Origin: Gammaproteobacteria bacterium
Lineage (GTDB): Bacteria; Pseudomonadota; Gammaproteobacteria; Pseudomonadales; Halieaceae
Direction: 5' to 3'
Length of the DNA: 64,000 nt
NCBI GenBank assembly: GCA_024742415.1
Contig: JANSYN010000013.1
Span: 58,842-122,841, forward strand
Translations under genes and position numbers: made by a program
The notes under the pieces: model-generated
Seen by the model: the letters and a program-made list of their open reading frames with translations, nothing else
The model's database searches: none
Told to the model about the DNA's origin: nothing
Shown: positions 38,274 to 46,084 of the stretch, piece by piece
How positions within the stretch are numbered: the stretch's first letter is position 1
How the letters are laid out: the number at the start of each line of letters is the position of its first letter

Positions 38274-39770
38274 ATGATTGACATGGGACACCAAAAAATA
38301 AACCGAGTATCGGTGGCGCTCGCCCTTGCAGCCTTGTTGGCTGTCGTGGCGCCAACAAAGGCGTTGGATTCTGACCTGTACCTCGCCGGCCTGGGTCTAC
38401 ATCAGGAAACGGGCCGCAATATCTACCTTGGCGGCATCTACCTGGAACGGGAAGCACCCAGACCGGCCGACTTCACCCAGGCGACGGGAACTCGCGTTAT
38501 GGAATACCGCGTTGTGGCGCGCCGCACCAGTATGCGCAGCCTGCTGGGCGGCATGCTGTTACAAAGCGAGGTGGCCACAGGCAAGCCGGCAGATCAGGAC
38601 ACCGCGCAGTTCGTCGATGACATTCTCACCGTTGTGAACACCAGCCTGTACGCCGGCGATTCGCTGGAGATTAAACTGAGCGACAATAACCAAACCGTGG
38701 CCCTGCTCAACGGACACGAGTTGGCCAGAGCCAGCAAGAGATCGGTCGCCGATTACCTGCTGATGGGCTGGGTAGGCGACAGTGGCCCTTCGACATCGTT
38801 TCGCGAAGATATTACCCGCGGTGACGTAGACCCTTCGCTGCTCGTGGAACTGGAATCACACACATTTACCGCCCAGCGCGAGGCAGAGATCGCAAGCTGG
38901 CTGGGTGACGAAGAGGAAGTCGTTGAGGAGCCTGCCGAGTCTCCTGTAGGGGAGACGGTCGCTGCTGCCCAGGAAACTGCCGCTTCGAATACAACTACCA
39001 CGATCAGCACGGGCGTCGCTGCGACGACGAACGCCGCTGTAGTTACAAGCACAACGGCAAGCGCAACGGCAAGCACAAACACAACGGCAAACATAACGAC
39101 AAGCACAACGACAGCCGTGGCCAACAGCACCAGCGACGCACTGCACGTGGCAACCGGCAGCAATACCGCGCCTTCCGCGGCAACCCCGGCAATCGCGGAT
39201 GCAACAGCGGGCTCGGTGGCTGTCGCGGCCGCAGCGGTCAATGCAAATGCAGATGCAACAACAGATCTGACTGACGCACCGGCAACCACGGTGACCGACA
39301 TCACCGCCTCGGCCGACACTGACGCTGGCCTCGTGGCGCTTGATGCCGATGGACCCGTACAGGTCGCAGCGCTGGTACCCACTCAGGACGTCATGCCGTC
39401 CAACCCACTCGAACGCGAGGTTGCCGAACTGGGCATCCAGGAGTACTCACAGCGGCTGGCAGCATTCCACACCCAGCTCGTACGTATGGTCTACGGTGAA
39501 ATCAAGTATCCCAAGCGAGCAGTGCGTCGCAGTCTTGAAGGTCGCATGGAACTGGATGTCACGATGACCTCCCAGGGCAGGGTCATCAGCATCGAAATTG
39601 CCTCTTCCTCAGGACACCCGATGCTTGATGACGCAGCCATAGCGGCCGCACAGGAAGCGTTTGGCAGTGGTCTGCGCGGGGCAGTAGACCCTGTTGCCAT
39701 CGCCGAGTTTGGTAGCTTTGCAACGGAACAACTCACCATTCCCGTGCCGGTTGCCTTCCGACTGCAGTAA
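38274..39770 (+). CDS. Chalcone-isomerase-like domain fused to TonB C-terminal domain
   Basis: A 498-residue periplasmic protein. A signal peptide (residues about 4-30) is followed by a chalcone-isomerase-like region (about 33-190) with the YLGGIYLE, SLEIKL, LLNGHELA and LLMGWVGDSGPS segments of that family. A low-complexity Thr/Ala/Asn linker (about 230-345) follows, then a TonB C-terminal domain (about 400-498) with IKYPKRAVRR, EGRMELDV and SSGHPMLDDAA. Unlike true TonB it has a cleavable signal rather than an N-terminal anchor. The start choice (38274 or 38284) is uncertain as neither has a clear ribosome site. A CRP-type site lies upstream and a terminator downstream. The role is unknown; it may couple to TonB-like partners or bind lipid. 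Confidence 0.85.
   Translation: MIDMGHQKINRVSVALALAALLAVVAPTKALDSDLYLAGLGLHQETGRNIYLGGIYLEREAPRPADFTQATGTRVMEYRVVARRTSMRSLLGGMLLQSEVATGKPADQDTAQFVDDILTVVNTSLYAGDSLEIKLSDNNQTVALLNGHELARASKRSVADYLLMGWVGDSGPSTSFREDITRGDVDPSLLVELESHTFTAQREAEIASWLGDEEEVVEEPAESPVGETVAAAQETAASNTTTTISTGVAATTNAAVVTSTTASATASTNTTANITTSTTTAVANSTSDALHVATGSNTAPSAATPAIADATAGSVAVAAAAVNANADATTDLTDAPATTVTDITASADTDAGLVALDADGPVQVAALVPTQDVMPSNPLEREVAELGIQEYSQRLAAFHTQLVRMVYGEIKYPKRAVRRSLEGRMELDVTMTSQGRVISIEIASSSGHPMLDDAAIAAAQEAFGSGLRGAVDPVAIAEFGSFATEQLTIPVPVAFRLQ
39050..39125 (+). repeat. 12-nt-period array coding the Thr/Ala linker
   Basis: Units such as ACAACGGCAAGC repeat with a 12-nt step (four codons) and encode a Thr-Ala-Ser/Asn-rich tract in the linker between the two domains of the host gene. 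Confidence 0.7.
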
Positions 39771-39798
39771 GCTCCTGACAACTGCCGTTGCACTCTAC

Positions 39799-39822
39799 CC
39801 CGCCATGAGCGGGTTTTTTTTT
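39799..39822 (+). terminator. Rho-independent terminator
   Basis: Arms CCCGC (39799-39803) and GCGGG (39809-39813) surround a 5-nt loop, followed by nine T's. It lies 28 nt after the stop of the chalcone-isomerase/TonB fusion gene. Confidence 0.8.
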
Positions 39823-39824
39823 CG

Positions 39825-40200
39825 CTACTCCCTTTCGGCGACGCCACTTTCGCTACCTGCAAGTTCACTCACGCAGCACCATCGAGCCACGTCGGTTGCG
39901 GGCGCCAATCATGAGGCTTGCCCTGGAAGCATACTACAAACGGATTGGTGCGCAGGCCCGCCGCTGGCAAGGGTTCAGCTGGCGGTTGTGGCCACAGCAC
40001 AGGACCCAAACCCTGCGGCGTGCGCAGAGCGCCTGGCGTCATGCACACTGCAGATCGTACAAGGCAAGCGCCACCGGGCTCACCCTGGCGCCGAGGCCAG
40101 GGGCAACTAAGAGTCGGCAGATAAGGAATGCGGGCCCCTGGGGGCCCGAGAGGCTCATCCGAGCAATTTGCAGGCGTCGGTGAGAGGTTGTTTGTGAAAC
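39825..40200. other. Intergenic region, no supported gene
   Basis: About 375 nt after the terminator. Open frames exist on both strands but none has a convincing ribosome site or recognisable product. A GC-rich hairpin at about 40134-40151 (GGGCCCC/GGGGCCC type) lies just past the 3' end of the minus-strand 110-residue gene but has no T-run. Confidence 0.4.
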
Positions 40201-40533
40201 CTAGTCGTCGGCGACGCGGCGGCCGTTGCTGCGATCGCGAACCATGCGCACCGTGCGCTGGCAGGTCTGCAGCCACTCGACCTTGGTCTCGGTGCGCAGA
40301 GCCCGCACATAACCGTGCTCGGTACGGCAGGCAATACTGGTCTTGTTGGGCGTCCAATCACCCTCTTTCGGGCGTGGCTTGCGCGTGCTGTAGTACCAGA
40401 TACCACGGCGATCCTGCATGACGTACTTGGCGTCGGCTGGCAGAAATACCTTCTGGCCTTCGATGACTGCAAACACTTCCGTGCCCTGATCGGGCGCGGC
40501 ATCCATTACTGCTGTGGGCGTTATTGTTAACAT
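40201..40533 (-). CDS. Small hypothetical protein (110 aa)
   Basis: I do not recognise this protein. It is hydrophilic, with a middle segment that could fold as a small beta-rich domain (VFAVIEGQKVFLPADAK, then GIWYYSTRKPRP). It has a charged Arg-rich C-terminal helix, and Cys occurs twice. No signal peptide or membrane segment is visible. An in-frame ATG at 40506 is an alternative start. It stands alone between the fusion gene and the Chp operon. Confidence 0.5.
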   Translation of the reverse strand: MLTITPTAVMDAAPDQGTEVFAVIEGQKVFLPADAKYVMQDRRGIWYYSTRKPRPKEGDWTPNKTSIACRTEHGYVRALRTETKVEWLQTCQRTVRMVRDRSNGRRVADD

Positions 40534-40912
40534 GGCGGTTTACCCCGTAAATACCCTGTTGTTACTGTTGTTTGTTGTTCAACCTTGAAGCCCTGGGTGT
40601 TGCCTGAACTTTGCGGAGGCTTCTCGACTGCACCACGTTTTTGTGCGGCGTGAATTAGTTATAGGTGGGGAGCGGTGGTGAAACAACGCTGTTTCTGCCA
40701 TATTTTATCTATTTTGTTTGATCTATTATTTTTAGTGCCATTTTTTTATTTTTTTGCGCTTTATTTGCAAATTAATCGCCAATAGATGTCATTATTTTAG
40801 GTGCTTGCTGGTGGAGTGGCGCGGCGGAGGGCTGGCTTGCAATGAAAGCAGGCCAAAAACAAAGGGGGGGGGTGGCACCCTTCGCAGAACCGCGAAGGGC
40901 GGGAAACTGGGT
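40534..40912. other. AT-rich intergenic region downstream of the Chp operon
   Basis: About 380 nt without a gene. The stretch 40680-40790 is strikingly AT-rich for this genome, with runs of T and A. A hairpin near 40878-40899 lies just after the last Chp-locus gene. Confidence 0.45.
40878..40899 (-). terminator. Hairpin at the end of the Chp operon
   Basis: Arms CCCTTCGC (40878-40885) and GCGAAGGG (40892-40899) form a perfect 8-bp stem with a 6-nt loop, 13 nt past the last stop codon of the minus-strand operon. The T-rich tract on the minus strand is displaced by a C-run, so termination efficiency is uncertain. Confidence 0.45.
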
Positions 40913-41308
40913 CTAGGGAACCAGTTTGATATGCGATCGGTCGCCCGGGACGCCCGGCTGCGGTTGCAGGGGTTGCAGACTCTCAACCTCACCGCTAACC
41001 GGCGGCAGGTCACGGGCATCTTCAACCGAGCTCATGAGCATGTAGAGCGCCAGTGTGGCTCGTCCTTCTTCGCTGCCGACTTGCGGCGCAAAAGCCAACA
41101 GGCCGGTCTCACTGATAACTCCCAACACAACCGCGTTGGTCAGGTAGTCACGGATAATCTGCCGGTTAACTTCGTCGCGAAAGTAGCGCTGAAACGCATC
41201 GTCACGCAGCAGACCCCGGACACTTTCATCAGACAGCGGCACCAGACACTCCTGGGTACTGTCGCCAAATGCCTGATCGATCCAATCAACTATTTCATCC
41301 AGGTGCAC
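40913..41308 (-). CDS. Unknown protein, last gene of Chp operon (131 aa)
   Basis: I do not recognise a family. The N-terminal 60 residues look helical and acidic (MHLDEIVDWIDQAFG). A middle region has VVLGVISETGLLAF, and the C-terminus is Pro/Gln-rich and probably disordered. No signal peptide or membrane segment is apparent. It starts 19 nt after the ChpC-like gene and reads in the same direction, so it is probably part of the chemosensory transcript. It could be an adaptor or an output protein, but that is only position-based. Confidence 0.65.
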   Translation of the reverse strand: MHLDEIVDWIDQAFGDSTQECLVPLSDESVRGLLRDDAFQRYFRDEVNRQIIRDYLTNAVVLGVISETGLLAFAPQVGSEEGRATLALYMLMSSVEDARDLPPVSGEVESLQPLQPQPGVPGDRSHIKLVP

Positions 41309-41327
41309 GTTGTTCCTCCATCAGGTT

Positions 41328-41774
41328 CTAGGCTGCTTGCGTTTGGGCAATGATCTTCTTCTGTAATCCAGTCAGATCGGGCACCTGATAGAGAACATCC
41401 TTATGCCTGAAGGCCGCTGATGCATAGTCAGCAGCCTCTTCAGGCGCGTCGACAATATCGTTTTGGCCAAGCGTGACCATCGACAGGCCGCCGCCGCGCA
41501 GGGCGACACCCCAGTACTCACAATCCTGACCCTCAAGGCCAAGAAAAATTGCTACCAGGCCGGTGCCAACGCGCGGCTCGCGCCAGGCAATGCCGCTGTC
41601 TTCACCAATGTCCATTACCGGCACCTCGCAGCCTCGCCAAAAAACGTGGCTGGGTGGATCATCGCTCAAGGAGTTGACAACCTGTATCTCAGCCAGGCAG
41701 TTCTGGGGAACTGCCCACCTCTCATTTTCTGAACACGGAATGAGCACGCACGATGCAGTAGCGCCTTCTGTCAT
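41328..41774 (-). CDS. CheW-like adaptor (ChpC-like)
   Basis: A 148-residue CheW-domain protein covering most of the domain: VLIPCSENERWAVPQNCLAEI as the first strands, a VPVMDIGED segment near residue 50, and YWGVALRGGGLSMVTL. Such adaptors link the kinase to chemoreceptor arrays; in the Pseudomonas Chp system a second CheW protein, ChpC, plays this role. It lies 11 nt after the kinase gene, so it is co-transcribed. Confidence 0.82.
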   Translation of the reverse strand: MTEGATASCVLIPCSENERWAVPQNCLAEIQVVNSLSDDPPSHVFWRGCEVPVMDIGEDSGIAWREPRVGTGLVAIFLGLEGQDCEYWGVALRGGGLSMVTLGQNDIVDAPEEAADYASAAFRHKDVLYQVPDLTGLQKKIIAQTQAA

Positions 41775-41785
41775 TCTCCTACTCC

Positions 41786-44700
41786 TTAAGACAGCTGCAA
41801 GTTGTGGCCGGTAAGCACATTGATCTGCTCAACCATTGCCGGGAAGTTAAACGGCTTGCCCATGTAGGCATTACACCCTGCCTCTTTAGCCATTGCGCGG
41901 TGCTTGGTGCCCGTACGCGATGTCACCATAATCACGGGTATATGACCGTAGCGTTGCGACTTCCGTATCTCACGCAGTGTTTCGATACCATCCTTGACCG
42001 GCATCTCGACGTCCAGAAGGACGACATCAGGTAGTCGGTGCGTCGCATTGAGCAAGTCGATTGCGACCTGACCATTCTCTGCGGTTACCGTTTCTACACC
42101 TACCGTATCGAGCTGGCTTGTTGCCACCATGCGCTGCGTTCGAGAATCGTCCACTACCAGGGCCAGCATACTTGAGCTCTCTTCGTGCTCAACCGCCACC
42201 GAGGCAGCACCATCTTCGCCCACGCTCTGTACCAGCAGGTTCAAATCAAGCGCGATGATTGCCTCACCGTCAGACGTCGTCGCCGCGCCTGCCAGGCCCG
42301 GCACATTGCTGAACTGGTTACCCAATGATCGAACCACAAGCTCCAGTGCTTCCTGCACGTTATCGATGGCAATCGCCATGTGTCGATCATCCGTGCCGGC
42401 AATAATGACTGGCACAAAAGATTCCCAGAACGTACGTTCGGGCAGGGGCACGCGCTCGCACAGCGTCGCCAGGTAGGATGGCTCACAATCCATATCAAAC
42501 AGGCGCAACGTCTCGTTCTTATGCACCGCGGCAAAGTACTCGTCTGCCGGCACCTGTTCGACGGCGATCAATCCATTCAACGGAATCGCATAGGAACTGT
42601 CTGCGGCGGTCACCATGAGTGCACCGTTCACTGTGACGTTGCTCGGTATGCGCACGACAAAGGTTGTGCCCTGGCCTACCTTGGACTCGATCTTTACATC
42701 GCCGCCGATCTGTTGCAGTTCGGAAAGCACGATGTCCATACCAACACCGCGACCCGAGATCTCACTCACCTGTGTAGCGGTTGAAAAACCCTTGTGGAAT
42801 ATCAGGTTCACAGCCTGCTCATCGGTGAGTCCATCAATCTCCAGACCCTTCCTGGCAGCGGAGGCACGAATGCCATCAGGGTCAATGCCCTTTCCGTCAT
42901 CGCTCAAGCGAATAACGTAATCACCACCGGACTTGTTTACATCGATCGTGATGCGCCCTGACTCGGTCTTACCTGCGGCCAGACGTTCCTCGGGAGATTC
43001 GATGCCATGATCGAGCGCATTACGCACCATGTGCTCCAGCGCTACCTGCAAACGAGCATAGTGATCCCTGTCCAGGGCGCCCACTTCCTTGAGTACGCGG
43101 AAGGTAACCACTTTGCCCAGGTCCGTGCTGACGGTGCGCACGATACGGCGCAGGCCGGGCATCAGGCGAGAGACAGGCACGACGCGCGCGTTCTGAATAG
43201 ACGACGAAATGCTGGAAATGACCGAAGACTGTTGTTTGAGCAGCACTTCCACCTGGGTGTTCTGGCGGCCCAGCAGTTCTATGAGGTCGCCCAGATCTTC
43301 CACACCTTCGCGCAAAATGCTTGCCGCTTCTTGCAGTTCCGAGTACTGATCCATCTCCAGTGCGTCCAACTCGGATTTGGCGTTGCCGCGCGCACTGACG
43401 CTCAATAACGCGCGGTCGGCAATTTTGCCGATATGGGTACGTACGGACGACAGCCGACCCTGCAGCTCCAATGTGGAGCGCTTGCTGCGAGTAGTCGTCT
43501 GCGACGCCCGCACACACAGCTGCTGGCTCTGGCTGGCCAGATTGAGCAGGTGATCCAGCTTCTCAGAGGTAATACGTACGGATTGCTGCGAGGCCAGTGC
43601 CTTGGCACCTTCATCAGCGAGCAGTTGATCCGCCTGTTTGTCTGCTTCTGCCGCCCGCTCTGCTTTCTCTTGTGGCGTAGGTTCAACCGCCGCCTGCGGT
43701 TTCTGCCTGGCATTACTGCCACTAACGGGCAGCTCGCTGGCAATATCGGAGCGTGCTTCGGTCACGTGATCGATACCACGCACCACCGCGTCCAACCATA
43801 CGTTCACCATACGGAAGTAGGTCTGTTCCTCACTTTTCTCAGGGCTGGCAACCGCATCAAGCAAGGTTTCAAAGTTATGGATCAGCGTACCGAAGCGCTG
43901 CAAGCCGACACCTTTTGCAATGCCTTTTACCGTATGCAATCGGCGCGCAATTTCGGCCTGAACGTCTTCATTGGCAGGGTCTTTCTCCCACTCACTGACA
44001 AGATCTTCCAGGCGCTCGATTTCTGCCGAGCCTTCTTCGATGAACGCGTCGAGGAAATCAGCAAAAATGTCGCCGGCATTCTCAGAGGACTTGCTAAAAG
44101 CAACTCCCTTCGGAATGCACCAGCTGATGTCTGCCGCATCCGCACCGGCATGCACCACCAGCCGGTCTTTGCCAGCCGCCGTTTCTGGCTGCGAGGCCTT
44201 GCGGGCCGGTTTTCTGCTGGTACTGTATTTTCTGGCTTCAACCTGTACCGGCTGAACTTGCGCCATGGCTTCTTCTGTCACGGCACCTTCAGTAGCCTCA
44301 TCCAGCCCGCGTTCCAGCGCCCCCAGCTCGTTGCTCAACAGATCGTCATCGGCAGACTCGCCCTCTGCTGCCATGGCAGTAAAGGCCGCATCCAGATCCA
44401 TGTCCGCACCAAAGTCGCTGTCGAGCGCGTCAGGGTCGTTGTCCATCTCAGCGGCGAATGCGTCACCAAAGACGTCGTCGCCAAATCCGTCGAGGCCCTC
44501 TTCGGCGCTTGCCTCATTCGCCGCGCCGAAATCAAAATCATCCTCGTCGTCGAGGAAGCCCAAATCATCCGCCTGGCTTGCCATCATTGAGGATTCTTCT
44601 ACAGGCGTCGGGTCGACAGGCGCCGGTTCTGCAGCCGCGGGCTCTTCGGCCATTGAGTCAGGTGAAAAGCCGGCGTCAAAAATACTATTCCAGTTGGCAT

Positions 44701-46045
44701 CGTCATGCTCGGTGTTGACCAGCCGCACGAAGAGCATGGTTGCCTGCTCAGGCTCAAGCGAGCCAAGGGCGGCAGGCATCACAGTCAACACCTGGGAGAT
44801 CGGAGCAAATCCCTGTGCAATGCACTGCGCCGCCGCAGCATCGTCCAGGGCAGGTAACGCATCAATGTGCAGATGCTCTATCGGCTGCCCAAGCTCTGTC
44901 ATACGTTTTTTAGCCGCTTCTTGTAGTTCCTGCATGACGGCAGGAATCAGCATGGCGAAGTTTGCAGCAGAGTCAGGCGATGCATCGCCCACCTGCTCAA
45001 AGTCTTCATGAAAATCAATACTGAAGTCTTCTGACGTATCCAGCGACAGCACATCCTCGGATTCTTCTATCGCCAGATCATCGAAGTCCATCTCTTCATC
45101 GGACGAAAGCGTTTCGGCAGCGAGCAGCATCTCGTCAAAATCTGTATCGTCAAGGTGCTTCTGCGCGTCTGCCACATAATCCAGTACGCTGTCGCCCTCG
45201 CCCAGCAGATCCATTGCATTGATGTCGACGCTTTCATTGGCAACAGTTTGGGTCTGCGGATCAGCAACCTGTGAAGTGACAGGCGCCTCCTCGAGACCAT
45301 CCAGGTCCAGACCCAGGCTATCTTCGAAGTCACCCAGTGTTGAAGCGGTCACATCTGTTCCTACGGCAGCGGCAACAGACTGTGCGCTCGAACCAACGCC
45401 AAACATCGGCTGCTCTTCGCCCAGGTCAACATGGGATGTGTCTCTGGCAACCAGGGTTTCGGGCTGCTCTACACGTTCGCCTTTTTCAGTCGCTGCAGCG
45501 GTTTCCATGTCATTAGAAGTGATCTCGGCGGAGGCAGCCGTGGTTTGCGAAGCTGGCGTTTTCTTGACGCGCTTGATAGTGAGTTGCGTCTCGCCGATGT
45601 CGTCGTCATTATCCAGACCAAAGATGTCCGCGCCCTCTTCTACTGATGAGCGTCTTGAATCGGCCGTGGAATCACCGCGAGTGAACTCTACCGCCATGAA
45701 CTTTTCATTCTCTACGGTCTTTGCTTTTTCTGTTTCTCTTTCGTCCCTTACGCCATAGATATCACTGTTAGCGCCTTCAGATGAAATAACGATCTCCTCA
45801 GCGACATAGTTCTCCAGGTCGTCCCCACCGGCGTTGCCCCGAGTCATGGGTCGCGAGGCAACTTGCGCCTCGTATTCAGTGAGACCCTCGTCACGGTATA
45901 CATCACCCTCTACCTTGAAGAGACTGTCTTCCTGCTCGGCGTCTTCCATGTCCAGAAGCCATTCGAGCGAGTCTTCCTGCATATCATCTTCCATATCAAT
46001 CCCGTCATTGTTCCCGAGGGCATCGAGATCCTTATCAGTGCGCAT
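41786..46045 (-). CDS. ChpA-like CheA hybrid histidine kinase, C-terminal half
   Basis: A 1419-residue kinase. Residues 1-620 are very acidic and low in complexity, with only weak HPt resemblance. A clear HPt domain carries the phospho-accepting His704 in RRLHTVKG. The dimerisation and ATPase domains follow with intact N box (HMVRNALDHG), G1 (DDGKGID), F box (FHKGFST), G2 (GRGVGMD) and G3 (GQGTTF). A CheW regulatory domain and a C-terminal receiver with Asp1345 (LLDVEMP) and Lys in GKPF complete it. AGGAGAAG precedes the ATG. The multiple HPt modules seen in single-chain ChpA are mostly found in the separate protein encoded 39 nt upstream, so this appears to be a split ChpA. Expected role: controlling type IV pili, twitching or surface sensing. 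Confidence 0.9.
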   Translation of the reverse strand: MRTDKDLDALGNNDGIDMEDDMQEDSLEWLLDMEDAEQEDSLFKVEGDVYRDEGLTEYEAQVASRPMTRGNAGGDDLENYVAEEIVISSEGANSDIYGVRDERETEKAKTVENEKFMAVEFTRGDSTADSRRSSVEEGADIFGLDNDDDIGETQLTIKRVKKTPASQTTAASAEITSNDMETAAATEKGERVEQPETLVARDTSHVDLGEEQPMFGVGSSAQSVAAAVGTDVTASTLGDFEDSLGLDLDGLEEAPVTSQVADPQTQTVANESVDINAMDLLGEGDSVLDYVADAQKHLDDTDFDEMLLAAETLSSDEEMDFDDLAIEESEDVLSLDTSEDFSIDFHEDFEQVGDASPDSAANFAMLIPAVMQELQEAAKKRMTELGQPIEHLHIDALPALDDAAAAQCIAQGFAPISQVLTVMPAALGSLEPEQATMLFVRLVNTEHDDANWNSIFDAGFSPDSMAEEPAAAEPAPVDPTPVEESSMMASQADDLGFLDDEDDFDFGAANEASAEEGLDGFGDDVFGDAFAAEMDNDPDALDSDFGADMDLDAAFTAMAAEGESADDDLLSNELGALERGLDEATEGAVTEEAMAQVQPVQVEARKYSTSRKPARKASQPETAAGKDRLVVHAGADAADISWCIPKGVAFSKSSENAGDIFADFLDAFIEEGSAEIERLEDLVSEWEKDPANEDVQAEIARRLHTVKGIAKGVGLQRFGTLIHNFETLLDAVASPEKSEEQTYFRMVNVWLDAVVRGIDHVTEARSDIASELPVSGSNARQKPQAAVEPTPQEKAERAAEADKQADQLLADEGAKALASQQSVRITSEKLDHLLNLASQSQQLCVRASQTTTRSKRSTLELQGRLSSVRTHIGKIADRALLSVSARGNAKSELDALEMDQYSELQEAASILREGVEDLGDLIELLGRQNTQVEVLLKQQSSVISSISSSIQNARVVPVSRLMPGLRRIVRTVSTDLGKVVTFRVLKEVGALDRDHYARLQVALEHMVRNALDHGIESPEERLAAGKTESGRITIDVNKSGGDYVIRLSDDGKGIDPDGIRASAARKGLEIDGLTDEQAVNLIFHKGFSTATQVSEISGRGVGMDIVLSELQQIGGDVKIESKVGQGTTFVVRIPSNVTVNGALMVTAADSSYAIPLNGLIAVEQVPADEYFAAVHKNETLRLFDMDCEPSYLATLCERVPLPERTFWESFVPVIIAGTDDRHMAIAIDNVQEALELVVRSLGNQFSNVPGLAGAATTSDGEAIIALDLNLLVQSVGEDGAASVAVEHEESSSMLALVVDDSRTQRMVATSQLDTVGVETVTAENGQVAIDLLNATHRLPDVVLLDVEMPVKDGIETLREIRKSQRYGHIPVIMVTSRTGTKHRAMAKEAGCNAYMGKPFNFPAMVEQINVLTGHNLQLS

Positions 46046-46084
46046 TATTCTTCTCCTGTTATTCGGATGGCTGGAAGCGGTCGC

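Noticed and set aside
40134..40151. GC-rich hairpin as terminator of the 110-aa gene
   Set aside because: No T-run on the minus strand after the stem.
39896..40183. Small basic plus-strand frame
   Set aside because: No ribosome site, biased Arg content typical of GC-rich shadow frames, and no neighbour context.
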